This document shows positions 23,704-32,229 of a stretch of DNA of 64,000 nt, one piece after another. Source of the stretch: Sphingobium sp. EM0848 (lineage in GTDB: Bacteria; Pseudomonadota; Alphaproteobacteria; Sphingomonadales; Sphingomonadaceae). The notes beneath the pieces are model-generated. The model saw nothing but the letters and a program-made list of their open reading frames with translations. It searched no databases and was not told the DNA's origin. Made by a program: the position numbers and the translations under genes. The DNA is taken from the NCBI RefSeq assembly GCF_013375555.1, contig NZ_JABXWB010000005.1, positions 558,001 through 622,000 on the forward strand. Reading direction: 5' to 3'. Positions within the stretch are counted from its first letter, which is position 1. Each line of letters starts with the position of its first letter.

Positions 23704-24006
23704 TCAGAGGAATCGGGGAATGGGACCGCGCTGCGGCGTCCTCTCGGGAAGCCTGATCGCCTGCCGGTCAACATAGCACCATCCCCAGCCTTCGGGGGGA
23801 TCATATCCCTCGATGATCGGATGCCCCGTCCCTTCGAAATGCGCGCGCGCATGACGCATCGGCGAGGAGTCGCAACAGCCGACATGCCCGCAGGTCCGGC
23901 ACAGCCGCAGATGCACCCAGCTACTCCCCATCTTCAGACATTCCTCGCAGCCCAGCGCGCTCGGCACGACCGCATGGATCGCATCTTTGTGGGTACAGAT
24001 TGTCAT
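23704..24006 (-). CDS. UBP-type zinc-finger protein
   Basis: A 100-residue protein that is essentially one ZnF-UBP domain: CTH near the start, CEEC, LRLCRTCGHVGCCD, then HARAHFEGTGHPII. These Cys and His ligands match the zinc sites of the domain that in eukaryotes binds free ubiquitin C-termini; bacteria lack ubiquitin, so the ligand is unknown. Its ATG overlaps the stop of the thioredoxin-reductase-like gene by ATGA, so the two are made together and likely act together. Confidence 0.87.
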   Translation of the reverse strand: MTICTHKDAIHAVVPSALGCEECLKMGSSWVHLRLCRTCGHVGCCDSSPMRHARAHFEGTGHPIIEGYDPPEGWGWCYVDRQAIRLPERTPQRGPIPRFL

Positions 24007-25658
24007 GACGCCTCCTTTTCGGCTTCACTCAGATAGGCGTGGATCTGGGCGATGGCAGCGGCGCCGTCGCCGACCGCGGCGGCGACCCGCTTGGTCGAAC
24101 CGGCGCGCACATCGCCAATGGCAAAGACGCCCGCCATGCTGGTTTCGAGCGGCAGGGCCGAAGCACCCGTCAGGATGAAGCCCCTGTCGTCCGTGCCGAT
24201 CGATCCGCCCAGCCAGTGCGTGTGCGGCGTCGCGCCGATGAAGAGGAACAGGTGCGCCACGGCATGACGCGTGAGAGCGTCGGTCGCGCGGTCGCGCACG
24301 ACCGCGCAGGCGGGCACGCCATCCTCCCCTTCCAGCTCGACAAGGTCGGCGCCGACATGCAGCTCCACATTGGAAAGTGCGGCGATCCGGTCGATCAGAT
24401 AGCGGGACATGGTTTCGGACAGGTCGCGCCGGACGAAGACATGGACCCGCTTCACATAGGCGGCGAGGAAGACGATCGCCTGCCCGGCGGAATTGCCGCC
24501 GCCGATCAGCGCCACCTCCTTCCCGGCGCACAGGCGCGCCTCGACTGGCGAGGCCCAATAGGAGATGCCCGCCCCCTCGAAACGGGAGAGGGAGGGAATG
24601 TCGGGCTTCCGATAGGCGGCGCCCGACGCGATGACCACGGTGCGGGCCGTGACGGCCGAGCCGCCGGACAGTGAGAGGCGCAGCCGTCCCCCGATGCGTT
24701 CCAGCCGCTCGACGCCCATCGGAACGGCGACCTCCGCCCCGAATTTGAGCGCCTGGTTGAATGCCCGGCCGGCCAGCGCCTGCCCCGATATGCCGGTCGG
24801 GAAGCCCAGATAATTTTCGATCCGGGCCGACGCCCCGGCCTGCCCGCCCATGGCGCGTTCGTCGAGCACGAGGGCGGAAAGCCCTTCCGAAGCACCATAG
24901 ACCGCCGCGGCCAGCCCGGCGGGCCCGGCGCCCACAATGGCGATGTCATAGACCTTCTCGCCGTCGATGGCGGGCAATATGCCAAGGCACAGCGCCAGTT
25001 GCCGTTCGTCCGGACGCTTCAGCATTGCCCCATTGGGGCAGACCAGCAGCGGCAGGTCGCCGGGCAGAAGCGCCAGCCGCTCCATGAAATCGCGGCTCTC
25101 GCCGCCGATCCGGGGGTCCATGACCAGATGGGGATAACCCGTCCGGGTCAGGAAACCCTGCAGCCGCAGCAGATGCGGGTCGTCCGGACGGCCGATCAGG
25201 ATGGTGCCCGATCCGCCCTGCTCGATCAGCCGGACCCGGCGCAGGATGAGCGCCCGCATGACGATCTCCCCAACCTCGGCCGATCCGATCATCAGCGCGC
25301 GCAGATGCGGCGCATCGAACGGCAGCAGGGTGGCGCCGTCCCCGCCCGCTCGCGCCGACGCGATGGAGGCGCGGCCGTCGATCTGGCTGACCTCCCCGGT
25401 GAACTGGCCCGTGCGGTGGGTGGTGATCGGCGCTTCCTCGTCCAGCCCGTCGCGCCGCAGGACCTCGATGGAGCCTTCCAGCACCAGCCAGACCGGCACG
25501 TTCCGGTCCCCCGCGGCAAAGACCGGCACATCGGGAACGAAGGACCGGGGCGGTCCGCTGGCAAAGCGGCGCGCCGTCGCCATCTGCACAGGTGTCAGGG
25601 CCGGGAACATCTGATGGTCGCGCGTGCCGATCTCCTCCGTCGCATGCCGTTCCGTCAC
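24003..25658 (-). CDS. cNMP-binding-domain/thioredoxin-reductase-like flavoprotein without redox cysteines
   Basis: About 551 residues. A cyclic-nucleotide-binding-like domain (about 15-150), a linker domain, then a thioredoxin-reductase core with FAD loop IVGAGPAGLAAAVYGASEG, GGQAGASARIENYLGFP, NAD(P) loop LIGGGNSAGQA and the FAD-binding end FAIGDVRAG. Where thioredoxin reductase has CATC after SY, this protein has WASP, so it cannot reduce thioredoxin by the usual dithiol route. The GTG start at 25658 is supported by AGGAGG and overlaps no gene. Coupled to the UBP zinc-finger gene. Confidence 0.85.
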   Translation of the reverse strand: MTERHATEEIGTRDHQMFPALTPVQMATARRFASGPPRSFVPDVPVFAAGDRNVPVWLVLEGSIEVLRRDGLDEEAPITTHRTGQFTGEVSQIDGRASIASARAGGDGATLLPFDAPHLRALMIGSAEVGEIVMRALILRRVRLIEQGGSGTILIGRPDDPHLLRLQGFLTRTGYPHLVMDPRIGGESRDFMERLALLPGDLPLLVCPNGAMLKRPDERQLALCLGILPAIDGEKVYDIAIVGAGPAGLAAAVYGASEGLSALVLDERAMGGQAGASARIENYLGFPTGISGQALAGRAFNQALKFGAEVAVPMGVERLERIGGRLRLSLSGGSAVTARTVVIASGAAYRKPDIPSLSRFEGAGISYWASPVEARLCAGKEVALIGGGNSAGQAIVFLAAYVKRVHVFVRRDLSETMSRYLIDRIAALSNVELHVGADLVELEGEDGVPACAVVRDRATDALTRHAVAHLFLFIGATPHTHWLGGSIGTDDRGFILTGASALPLETSMAGVFAIGDVRAGSTKRVAAAVGDGAAAIAQIHAYLSEAEKEAS

Positions 25659-25800
25659 CTTCACCTCCTGGCTCTCTTCCGGCCGGGCGGCCGCCGAGGG
25701 ACCGGCATGGGCCTTTTCGCCGCCCGGATATTGTCGATTATCCGCTGGATTTGGATCAGGCACTGGTTTCGGCCAGAACCATGAAAAGGTCGAGGGCATC

Positions 25801-25819
25801 GCGTCCCCCTCTTTTGGGG
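25801..25819 (-). promoter_or_regulatory. Candidate response-regulator site upstream of the sensor kinase
   Basis: Minus strand CCCCAAAAGAGGGGGACGC. It closely resembles CCCCAAAAGGGGATGCG at 28184-28200 upstream of the FixJ-like gene and lies about 60-80 bases before the kinase start. Confidence 0.4.
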
Positions 25820-25878
25820 GGCAAAATCGATCCCGGCCGGGGCTATGCGCAGCAGGACGGCTCGATCATCGTCATTTC

Positions 25879-27453
25879 ATGCCGGAAAGCATGGACATAT
25901 CGATGACAGCCGGCATGGCCGGTCCCGCTTCACCGGCGGAACGGCCCCTGCCCACCCCGACAGGTGGCAGGCAGGCGGTCGCCTTTTGCCTCGCTGCGCT
26001 GATTTTCTGCATCGACACCCTGGCGGGGATCAAGGTAGCGCTGGCGGTGCTCTATGTGCTGGTGCTGGTGATCGCCGGCGATCGCCTGGGCCGCCGCCGG
26101 CTGATTATCTGGTCGCTCGGCTGCGCCGCCCTCACCTTGCTCAGCTTCACCATCGTGCATGCACGCCATCCCGGCATCGATCCGGTGCTGCGCCTCATCA
26201 TCAGCCTCGGCGCGAATATCATCACATCCGGCCTGCTGCTGCACCGGGAGGAGATGGACAGACGTGTCCGGCAGGAAGGGCAGCGCTACGAAAATGTCCT
26301 GAACGCGCTGGCGGTCGCGGTCTGGGAACATGACTTCCGACCCGTGGAGGCCGCAATTGCGGCAGTGCGGGCGGCCGGGATCACCGACCTGCGCGCCTAT
26401 CTTAACGCCCATCCGGATTTCGTGGCCGAGGCGCGGGCCATGGTGCGGATCACCGATGTCAACGACAGGGCGCTTGACCTGATGGGCGTGCCGACCAAAC
26501 AGGCCTTCTTCCAGCGGCTCAGCGACTTCCTTCCCGACAATGACGACAGTTTCCTCGAATGCATCCTCGCCATCGACGAGCGGCGGGACATGTTCCAGGC
26601 GGAAACCCAGGTGATCGCCGCCCATGGCGAGCCGATCGACATCATCGTCGCCTTCAGCCTCTCGCCGGGCAAGCCGCTCGACCGCGTGCCCGGCAGCATC
26701 CTCGACATCCGCCAGCGCAAGCACCTGGAGATGACGGTCGAACGAGCGCGCTTCGAACTGGACGAGGTGCAGCGCACCGCCGCCGTCGGCGCCATGTCGG
26801 CATCGATCGCGCATGAGATCAATCAGCCGCTCGCGGCCATCCAGGGCTTTGCGAGCGCCGCCGCGCGCTGGCTCGACCGCGATCCGCCCGACATCCGCGA
26901 AGCGCGCGATTCGCTCGCCGGCCTCAACCGCGCGGTCGAGAATGTGTATGAGGTCATGCAGCGGGTCCGGAACCTGGTCGCCAATGCGCGCGGCGAAACA
27001 GCGCCGCTCAACCTGCATGCGCTGGTCCGCGATGCCGTGACCCTTGCCGGACGCGACGCCGGCGCGCACGGCGCAAAGATCATCTTCGCCAGCAGCGCGG
27101 CCGACCTCATCATCCTTGGTGACCGGATATTGCTCAAGCAATTGCTGCTGAACCTCATCACCAACGCCTTCCAGGCCATGGAGCCCCTGCCCCCCGGCGA
27201 CAGGCTGGTGGAGATCGACCTGTCGCTGACGGTTACCGATGCCCGCGTCACCCTGCGCGACCGCGGTCCCGGCCTTGCCGGATCGGGGCGCGAAAAACCG
27301 TTCGAACCGTTCTTCACGACAAAGCGCGGGGGCATGGGGCTGGGCCTTTCGATCTGCCGGTCCATCGTCGAACTGCATGACGGCCGGATCGCCCTTGCCA
27401 ACCATCCCGAAGGCGGGCTGGAAGTGACGCTCACCCTCCCCGCCGAAGCCTGA
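25879..27453 (+). CDS. Membrane sensor histidine kinase (FixL-like output domains)
   Basis: About 524 residues. Several hydrophobic segments in the first 110 residues (AVAFCLAALIFCI, VALAVLYVLVLVIAG, LIIWSLGCAALTLLS) form the membrane part. A PAS-like region follows, then a HisKA domain with the phospho-acceptor in SIAHEINQPLAAIQGF (His312) and a HATPase domain with NLITNAFQA, DRGPGLAG and GGMGLGLSICRSIV. The start is uncertain; ATG 25891 or 25903 are alternatives. It converges on the FixJ-like regulator gene, which ends five bases away, and the two probably form a pair. Confidence 0.85.
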   Translation: MPESMDISMTAGMAGPASPAERPLPTPTGGRQAVAFCLAALIFCIDTLAGIKVALAVLYVLVLVIAGDRLGRRRLIIWSLGCAALTLLSFTIVHARHPGIDPVLRLIISLGANIITSGLLLHREEMDRRVRQEGQRYENVLNALAVAVWEHDFRPVEAAIAAVRAAGITDLRAYLNAHPDFVAEARAMVRITDVNDRALDLMGVPTKQAFFQRLSDFLPDNDDSFLECILAIDERRDMFQAETQVIAAHGEPIDIIVAFSLSPGKPLDRVPGSILDIRQRKHLEMTVERARFELDEVQRTAAVGAMSASIAHEINQPLAAIQGFASAAARWLDRDPPDIREARDSLAGLNRAVENVYEVMQRVRNLVANARGETAPLNLHALVRDAVTLAGRDAGAHGAKIIFASSAADLIILGDRILLKQLLLNLITNAFQAMEPLPPGDRLVEIDLSLTVTDARVTLRDRGPGLAGSGREKPFEPFFTTKRGGMGLGLSICRSIVELHDGRIALANHPEGGLEVTLTLPAEA

Positions 27454-27457
27454 TCTG

Positions 27458-28108
27458 TCAGGCCACCATCTTCTCGGCCGGTGTATCGGGAAGCGTCGCC
27501 GCAGCACGAACCAGGTCCGGCACGGTGCGTAGGCCCATCTTCCGCATCAGGCTGGACCGATGCAGCTTCACCGTGATCTCGGTAATGCCGATTTCCGCCG
27601 CAATCTGCTTGTTGAGCAGGCCACGCACCACACCGTCCATCACCTGCCGCTCCCGCCGGGAAAGCGTGCCGAACCGTTCCCGCAGCGCCCGGCTTTGGTC
27701 CCGCAGCACCTGTCTTTCCAGCGCAAGCGCAAGCCCGGCATTGACCGCATCGATCATATCCTGATCGCGAAACGGCTTGGTCAGGAAATCGATGGCCCCT
27801 GCCTTCATGGCCTTTACCGACATGGGAATGTCGCCATGCCCGGTCAGGAAGATCGCGGGGATGTCATGCCCCTTGTCCATCAGCAAAGCGTGGCATTCGA
27901 AACCGCCGATATGCGGCATCCGCACATCCATCACCAGGCAGAGCGGTGAATCGGGCAATGCCGTGGCCAGCAATTGCCGGGCGGACTCATAAGGGCGCAC
28001 GGCAATGCCGACAGACCGCAGCAGCGAATCGAGCGCGCCCCGGACCAGCGGATCGTCGTCGACGACCAGCACGGCGGGCTTGTTCGAGAAGGCTGGCATT
28101 ACGGTCAT
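27458..28108 (-). CDS. FixJ-type two-component response regulator
   Basis: A 216-residue regulator. The receiver (about 10-125) has the acidic pair VVDDDP, the phospho-acceptor in LVMDVRMP, Thr in FLTGHGD and the FLTKPF lysine. The C-terminal LuxR-type helix-turn-helix reads LSRRERQVMDGVVRGLLNKQIAAEIG. The FLTGHGDIPMSVKAMKAGAIDFLTKPF run is diagnostic of the FixJ/TodT group. The start at 28108 follows GGAAGG. Two tandem repeats upstream may be its own binding sites. Confidence 0.9.
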   Translation of the reverse strand: MTVMPAFSNKPAVLVVDDDPLVRGALDSLLRSVGIAVRPYESARQLLATALPDSPLCLVMDVRMPHIGGFECHALLMDKGHDIPAIFLTGHGDIPMSVKAMKAGAIDFLTKPFRDQDMIDAVNAGLALALERQVLRDQSRALRERFGTLSRRERQVMDGVVRGLLNKQIAAEIGITEITVKLHRSSLMRKMGLRTVPDLVRAAATLPDTPAEKMVA

Positions 28109-28160
28109 GGCGGTTCCTTCCATGACCGAAAGAAGCAAAAATCGCCCATTTCATACAAGC

Positions 28161-28175
28161 CCCCAAGGGGTTGCG
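28161..28175 (-). promoter_or_regulatory. Tandem repeat site 1 upstream of the FixJ-like gene
   Basis: CCCCAAGGGGTTGCG, a palindromic core with a TTGCG tail, followed 23 bases on by a second copy of the same design. Placed about 55 bases before the FixJ-like start and 180 before the AraC gene at 28354. Confidence 0.4.
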
Positions 28176-28183
28176 CCGCTACA

Positions 28184-28200
28184 CCCCAAAAGGGGATGCG
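28184..28200 (-). promoter_or_regulatory. Tandem repeat site 2 upstream of the FixJ-like gene
   Basis: CCCCAAAAGGGGATGCG, the same palindrome-plus-tail design as 28161-28175 and close to the element at 25801-25819. The spacing of 23 bases puts both on nearly the same DNA face, as for a cooperatively bound dimer. Confidence 0.4.
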
Positions 28201-28353
28201 GAAAAGCAGACGCGTATCGGCCCGCCAGACCCCCGCACCTACACCATCGTATAGCCAAGCCAGATCAAAGCGATGCCGGACTGATCGGTCGGTTGGTTTC
28301 GCAGGCGGCGGCGCTGAAGGACACTCCTGGAAAAGAGCCTTGCGGAGTGATTC

Positions 28354-28926
28354 ATGTTCGTCAGCGCAGCCATAACCTCATCCCCCCCGCACCGCCCGCA
28401 GATCGCCTGCCCCACGCAGGTCGTCGCCCTGCTGACAGGCGCGCGCGACAGCCTTGACGGGGACCTGAACCTTGCCCGGCACTATCTCGAGCAATTGTCG
28501 GCGATCTTCGAACAGGATTTCGAAAGCGCTGTCCCCGAGGGCGTCCTGCTGCCCCAGCGGCTGACCCATGGGGACCCTCTCGCAAAGGGGGGACTGGCGG
28601 CCTGGCAGGTGCGGCGCGTGACCGACCATATCGACCGGCAGCTCGACACCGCCCTCGTCACCGAGGACCTTGCCACCGTCGCCCAGCTGAGCACCGGGCA
28701 TTTCTGCCGCGCCTTCAAGACGAGCCTGGGAGAGACACCGCACGCCTATATCATCCGCCAGCGGATCAGGCGGGCGCAATGGCTGATGCTCAAGACCCGC
28801 GATACCCTGTCCCAGATCGCCTATGCCTGCGGGCTGACCGATCAGGCCCATCTGACCCGCCTGTTCCGGCGCATCGTCGGAACGACGCCGATGTCCTGGC
28901 GACGGAACTGGCAGCACTCGGCCTGA
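28354..28926 (+). CDS. Small AraC-family regulator
   Basis: A 190-residue protein that is mostly DNA-binding domain: two helix-turn-helix units, LATVAQLSTGHFCRAFKTSLG and ISQIAYACGLTDQAHLTRLFRR, in the last 100 residues. The N-terminal 85 residues have no cupin pattern and probably form a short helical region. It lies in the FixL/FixJ neighbourhood and is followed 20 bases later by a lone receiver gene, so the two are likely co-transcribed. Confidence 0.82.
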   Translation: MFVSAAITSSPPHRPQIACPTQVVALLTGARDSLDGDLNLARHYLEQLSAIFEQDFESAVPEGVLLPQRLTHGDPLAKGGLAAWQVRRVTDHIDRQLDTALVTEDLATVAQLSTGHFCRAFKTSLGETPHAYIIRQRIRRAQWLMLKTRDTLSQIAYACGLTDQAHLTRLFRRIVGTTPMSWRRNWQHSA

Positions 28927-28945
28927 CAATGGGATTGACTTCCGG

Positions 28946-29347
28946 ATGACGCACGCAGCCGGATCCAGACGCAGGCCGGAGAGGAATCGGCTGGTCGCCA
29001 TCGTGGATGACGATGCGCTGGTACGCTCATCCATGGCCAGCCTGATCCGGTCCTTCGGGTTCGACACGGCGATGTTCGATTCCGCGGAACGACTGCTCGC
29101 ATCGGCTCCAGAGCTTTTCGACTGCATCGTCTCCGACGTGCAGATGGGGGGTATGACCGGGCTTGAACTGCATCGCGAATTGAAGCGGCGCGGCGTCGGC
29201 GCGGCGCTCATTCTTGTCACCGCCTATCCCAACAGGCGGATCAGGGAGCGCGCGCTGGAGGAAGGGGCGAGATATCTCCTCGAAAAACCCTGGTCGGCCG
29301 ATGACATGGCGCATTGCCTGGAAGACATATTGGGGCGGCTCGCATGA
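28946..29347 (+). CDS. Single-domain response regulator (receiver only)
   Basis: A 133-residue receiver with AIVDDDA, phospho-acceptor CIVSDVQMGG, LILVTAYP and YLLEKPW lysine. No output domain follows; the frame ends in ILGRLA. FixJ-like receivers without output often tune a phosphorelay. Position after the AraC gene and close to the FixL-like kinase suggests crosstalk with that system. Confidence 0.87.
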   Translation: MTHAAGSRRRPERNRLVAIVDDDALVRSSMASLIRSFGFDTAMFDSAERLLASAPELFDCIVSDVQMGGMTGLELHRELKRRGVGAALILVTAYPNRRIRERALEEGARYLLEKPWSADDMAHCLEDILGRLA

Positions 29348-29572
29348 GGCTCCCCGGCAATGGCGCGCGCCTGCGTCAAAGGGATCGTGCGCCTATCCCA
29401 TCGTATGGCTGTACCGCCGGCACTGCTCCGGGCATTTTGAGTCCATGGTCGCCGACGATCACGCCACAGACTGGCGGACCAAACGGCACGACTGTGCTGC
29501 TCACCCTTCCGGCCTATCGGCCCGAGTGGCGGGAATGACCGGTTCGACCCGAAAGGATGAGAGGCTGACGCC

Positions 29573-30160
29573 ATGGAACAGATCGCGGCGCGAACCATAG
29601 GATATCGGCGGACAGTGTGCTTCAAGGCCGGGCAGATCGACGCCGTGACGGCGAAGGTCGACCTGCTGGTTGTCGGCATGTTCGAACGCCATGCCGACAA
29701 CCAGCCGACCGGCGGCGCCGACCGGATCGACCGGCTGCTGCACGGAACACTGGGCCGCCTGCGCGAAGGGGAGATATTCAAGGGCATCGCGGGCGAAACC
29801 CTCACCATCGCGACGCCGCCCGCGCCGCTTTGCGCCCGCTCGCTGATGCTGGTCGGCCTGGGGGACGGCCTGTCGGCGGATTGCGGGGCGATCGCCCATC
29901 CCACCGAACTTGCGATGCGCACCGCCCTTCGCATGCGGGCGCGGTCTGTTGGCTGTCTTCTCGCCTCGCTGGAGCGCGACATCCCCTCCGCCATGATCGA
30001 GGCCTGTGCGGCGACCATGATGCAGGGTGCGATGAAAGCGATCGACGAGCATCGGGATACAGGCGAAACGCCTGCACTGGACTGGGTCTTCGATATCCGG
30101 GCCAACGACATGGCACGGGTGGAGGCAACGCTGGGCCGGGCGCTCGAAGCGTCGTCATGA
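29573..30160 (+). CDS. Stand-alone M17 leucyl-aminopeptidase N-terminal-like domain
   Basis: A 195-residue alpha/beta protein. VDLLVVGMFE, a central GEIFKGIAGETLTI and RSLMLVGLGD resemble the N-terminal macro-like domain of M17 leucyl aminopeptidases, but the catalytic C-terminal domain with its metal ligands is absent and the gene simply stops. Probably a ligand-binding protein rather than a peptidase. The start has GAGAGG upstream. It sits between regulator genes, 12 bases before a NarL-type regulator, so a signalling role is possible. Confidence 0.6.
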   Translation: MEQIAARTIGYRRTVCFKAGQIDAVTAKVDLLVVGMFERHADNQPTGGADRIDRLLHGTLGRLREGEIFKGIAGETLTIATPPAPLCARSLMLVGLGDGLSADCGAIAHPTELAMRTALRMRARSVGCLLASLERDIPSAMIEACAATMMQGAMKAIDEHRDTGETPALDWVFDIRANDMARVEATLGRALEASS

Positions 30161-30172
30161 AGAGATTAGGAG

Positions 30173-30874
30173 ATGCCTGAAAACGCGCCGATGATATATG
30201 ATGGCTCCGGCACGGAGGAGGAAGCGGCGAATGGGGTGTCAATATCAGGACAATTTGCCGTGATCTCTGTGCTTGTGGTGGACGATCATGTCCTGCTGCG
30301 CGAGGGCGTCGGCGCGGTTGTGGCGACTCAGGCGGACATCCGCATCACCGGCGAAGCGGGCAGCGGCGCCGAAGCCATTGCGGAATATGACCGCCTGCGC
30401 CCGGATGTCGTGCTGATGGACCTGCAACTGCCCGACATGTCGGGCGTCGATGCGATTTCCGCCATCAGGTCGGCCAATCCGGACGCCCGGATACTCGTCC
30501 TCACCACCTATTCGGGGGACGGGCGCGCCATCAAGGCGTTGCGGGCGGGCGCCATGGGCTATCTGCTGAAAGCCAGCCTTCGCAACGAACTGCTCGACGC
30601 GATCCGTTCGGTGCACCATGGCGGCAAGCATCTCGACGCGTCGGTCGCGACGGCCATCGCGATGCATGTGCTGGACGACGCTTTGTCCGACCGCGAGGTT
30701 TCCGTGCTGTCGCTGGCTGCATGGGGCAATTCCAACAAGCAGATCGCGGCCCGGCTCGATATTTCCGAAGAGACGGTGAAGGGTCATATGAAGATCGTCT
30801 TTTCGAAACTGCGCGCGACAGATCGCACCCATGCCGTGACGATCGCCGCGAAGCGGGGACTGATCGACCTGTAA
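30173..30874 (+). CDS. NarL-type two-component response regulator
   Basis: A 233-residue regulator. The receiver starts at ISVLVVDDHVLLREG, with phospho-acceptor VLMDLQLPDMSG, Thr in VLTTYSGD and YLLKAS. The C-terminal LuxR helix-turn-helix is LSDREVSVLSLAAWGNSNKQIA and ISEETVKGHMKIVFSKL. About 30 residues precede the receiver, so the true start may be further in. NarL-type regulators pair with HisKA_3 kinases; the only such kinase here is at 37811-40735, at the far end of the same plus-strand run. Confidence 0.87.
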   Translation: MPENAPMIYDGSGTEEEAANGVSISGQFAVISVLVVDDHVLLREGVGAVVATQADIRITGEAGSGAEAIAEYDRLRPDVVLMDLQLPDMSGVDAISAIRSANPDARILVLTTYSGDGRAIKALRAGAMGYLLKASLRNELLDAIRSVHHGGKHLDASVATAIAMHVLDDALSDREVSVLSLAAWGNSNKQIAARLDISEETVKGHMKIVFSKLRATDRTHAVTIAAKRGLIDL

Positions 30875-31199
30875 GGGAGATCGTGGCGCCACCGCGTCGG
30901 TGCGCTGGGCCTCCCATTCGTCAGGGGAGAAGGATGTTCATGGCGGCGAATCGCAGCTTTGCATCATACCGATCCAAGACGGATCAGGCCGCCGACCCTA
31001 AGGTCGGCGCAATGCCACGCTTCGCGATCCCACCTTAGCAGCAAGACGCGGCTGATCCGGGAGCGTTCGCGCATGAAGCGCGGCAGGTTTTCAACTTTAT
31101 CGAACAGTATGTCCAATTTTATACGGATAACCTGAAATCGATAGCTCGACTAGCGTCATCAAAAGCAGCCGGTCGCTGCCAGAACAGAGGAGCCCTAGC
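30875..31199. other. Non-coding interval before the isochorismatase-type gene
   Basis: No gene seen in 325 bases. A perfect hairpin GCCGACC-CTAA-GGTCGGC (30991-31008) without a T-run lies in the middle. The A+T-rich stretch around 31095-31140 is the likely promoter region for the following long plus-strand run, and AGAGGAG precedes the next start. Confidence 0.5.
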
Positions 31200-31856
31200 A
31201 TGACCATCACCGCCACGCCCACGCCCGGCAAATCGCTGATTACGCCGACCGATCACACGTTGATCCTGATCGACTTCCAGTCTCAGATGGCGTTCGCGAC
31301 CAAATCGATCCCGACCGAATTGCTGCGCAACAATGCGGCGCTGATCAGCCGGGCCGCCAAGTCGTTCGGCGTCTCGACCATCCTGACGACGGTTGCCGAA
31401 AAGAGCTTTTCCGGCCCGATGTTCACCGAGATCACCGACGCCTTCCCCGGCCAGCGGCTGCTCGACCGCACGTCGATGAACACCTGGGAAGATGCCGCCG
31501 TCATCGAAGAAGTGAACCGCATCGGCAAGGAACGGCTGGTGATGGCAGGCCTGTGGACCAGCGTCTGCATCGTCGGTCCCGTCGCATCTGCAATCGACCA
31601 GGGCTTTGACGTCTATTTCATCTCGGACGCCTGCGGCGACGTTTCGCAAGAAGCGCATGAACGCGCCGTGCAGCGGATGATCCAGCTCGGCGCCAAGCCG
31701 ATGACCTCGCTCCAGTATCTGCTGGAACTGCAGCGCGACTGGGCACGCACCGAAAGCTACGAATCCACCACCGGCATCGCACGGGCCTATGGCGGTGGCT
31801 ACGGCCTTGGCATCACCTATGCCAAGACCATGTTCAACGCGTCCGAAGGCCATTGA
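31200..31856 (+). CDS. Isochorismatase-family cysteine hydrolase (YcaC-like)
   Basis: A 218-residue protein with the Asp-Lys-Cys triad of the family: Asp25 (LIDFQ), Lys68 (VAEKSFSG) and Cys123 (LWTSVCIVG), with the cis-peptide region just before the Cys. YcaC-like members hydrolyse amides of unknown identity. AGAGGAGCCCTAGC precedes the start. It opens a plus-strand run with XapX and amidohydrolase genes. A broken paralogue lies at 43089-43695. Confidence 0.87.
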   Translation: MTITATPTPGKSLITPTDHTLILIDFQSQMAFATKSIPTELLRNNAALISRAAKSFGVSTILTTVAEKSFSGPMFTEITDAFPGQRLLDRTSMNTWEDAAVIEEVNRIGKERLVMAGLWTSVCIVGPVASAIDQGFDVYFISDACGDVSQEAHERAVQRMIQLGAKPMTSLQYLLELQRDWARTESYESTTGIARAYGGGYGLGITYAKTMFNASEGH

Positions 31857-31980
31857 TCCGGCCGGGACCGGCGGCATTCCCCTCCCTCCCCGCCGCCGGT
31901 CCCACCCATTCCCCGCTGAAAGCCGATCTTCTCGCCTTCACCCGTAGCTGAAACAGACCGATGCCAAGGAGTATCCGTCG

Positions 31981-32229
31981 ATGAAGCCCTATCTGCTCTC
32001 GCTCGCCGCCGGTTTGCTGATCGGTATCATTTACAGCCTCCTTGGCGTCCGTTCGCCCGCGCCCCCCGCCATCGCACTGCTCGGCCTGCTCGGAATATTG
32101 GTCGGGGAACAGGTGGTCCCCATCGCCAGGCGGTTCGCCTCCGGTCAGGAAATGGTCGTCTTCCTGCGCAAGGATTGCGCGGAGCATGTCCTCGGCCTGC
32201 CGGTCGACAAATCCAGGGACCAGGTATGA
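31981..32229 (+). CDS. XapX-domain (DUF1427) small membrane protein
   Basis: An 82-residue protein with two hydrophobic segments (YLLSLAAGLLIGIIYSLLG and AIALLGLLGILVGEQVVP), matching the XapX domain. Function unknown. CAAGGAG precedes the start. Its stop overlaps the start of the amidohydrolase gene (ATGA), a combination often seen with isochorismatase-type hydrolases. Confidence 0.8.
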   Translation: MKPYLLSLAAGLLIGIIYSLLGVRSPAPPAIALLGLLGILVGEQVVPIARRFASGQEMVVFLRKDCAEHVLGLPVDKSRDQV

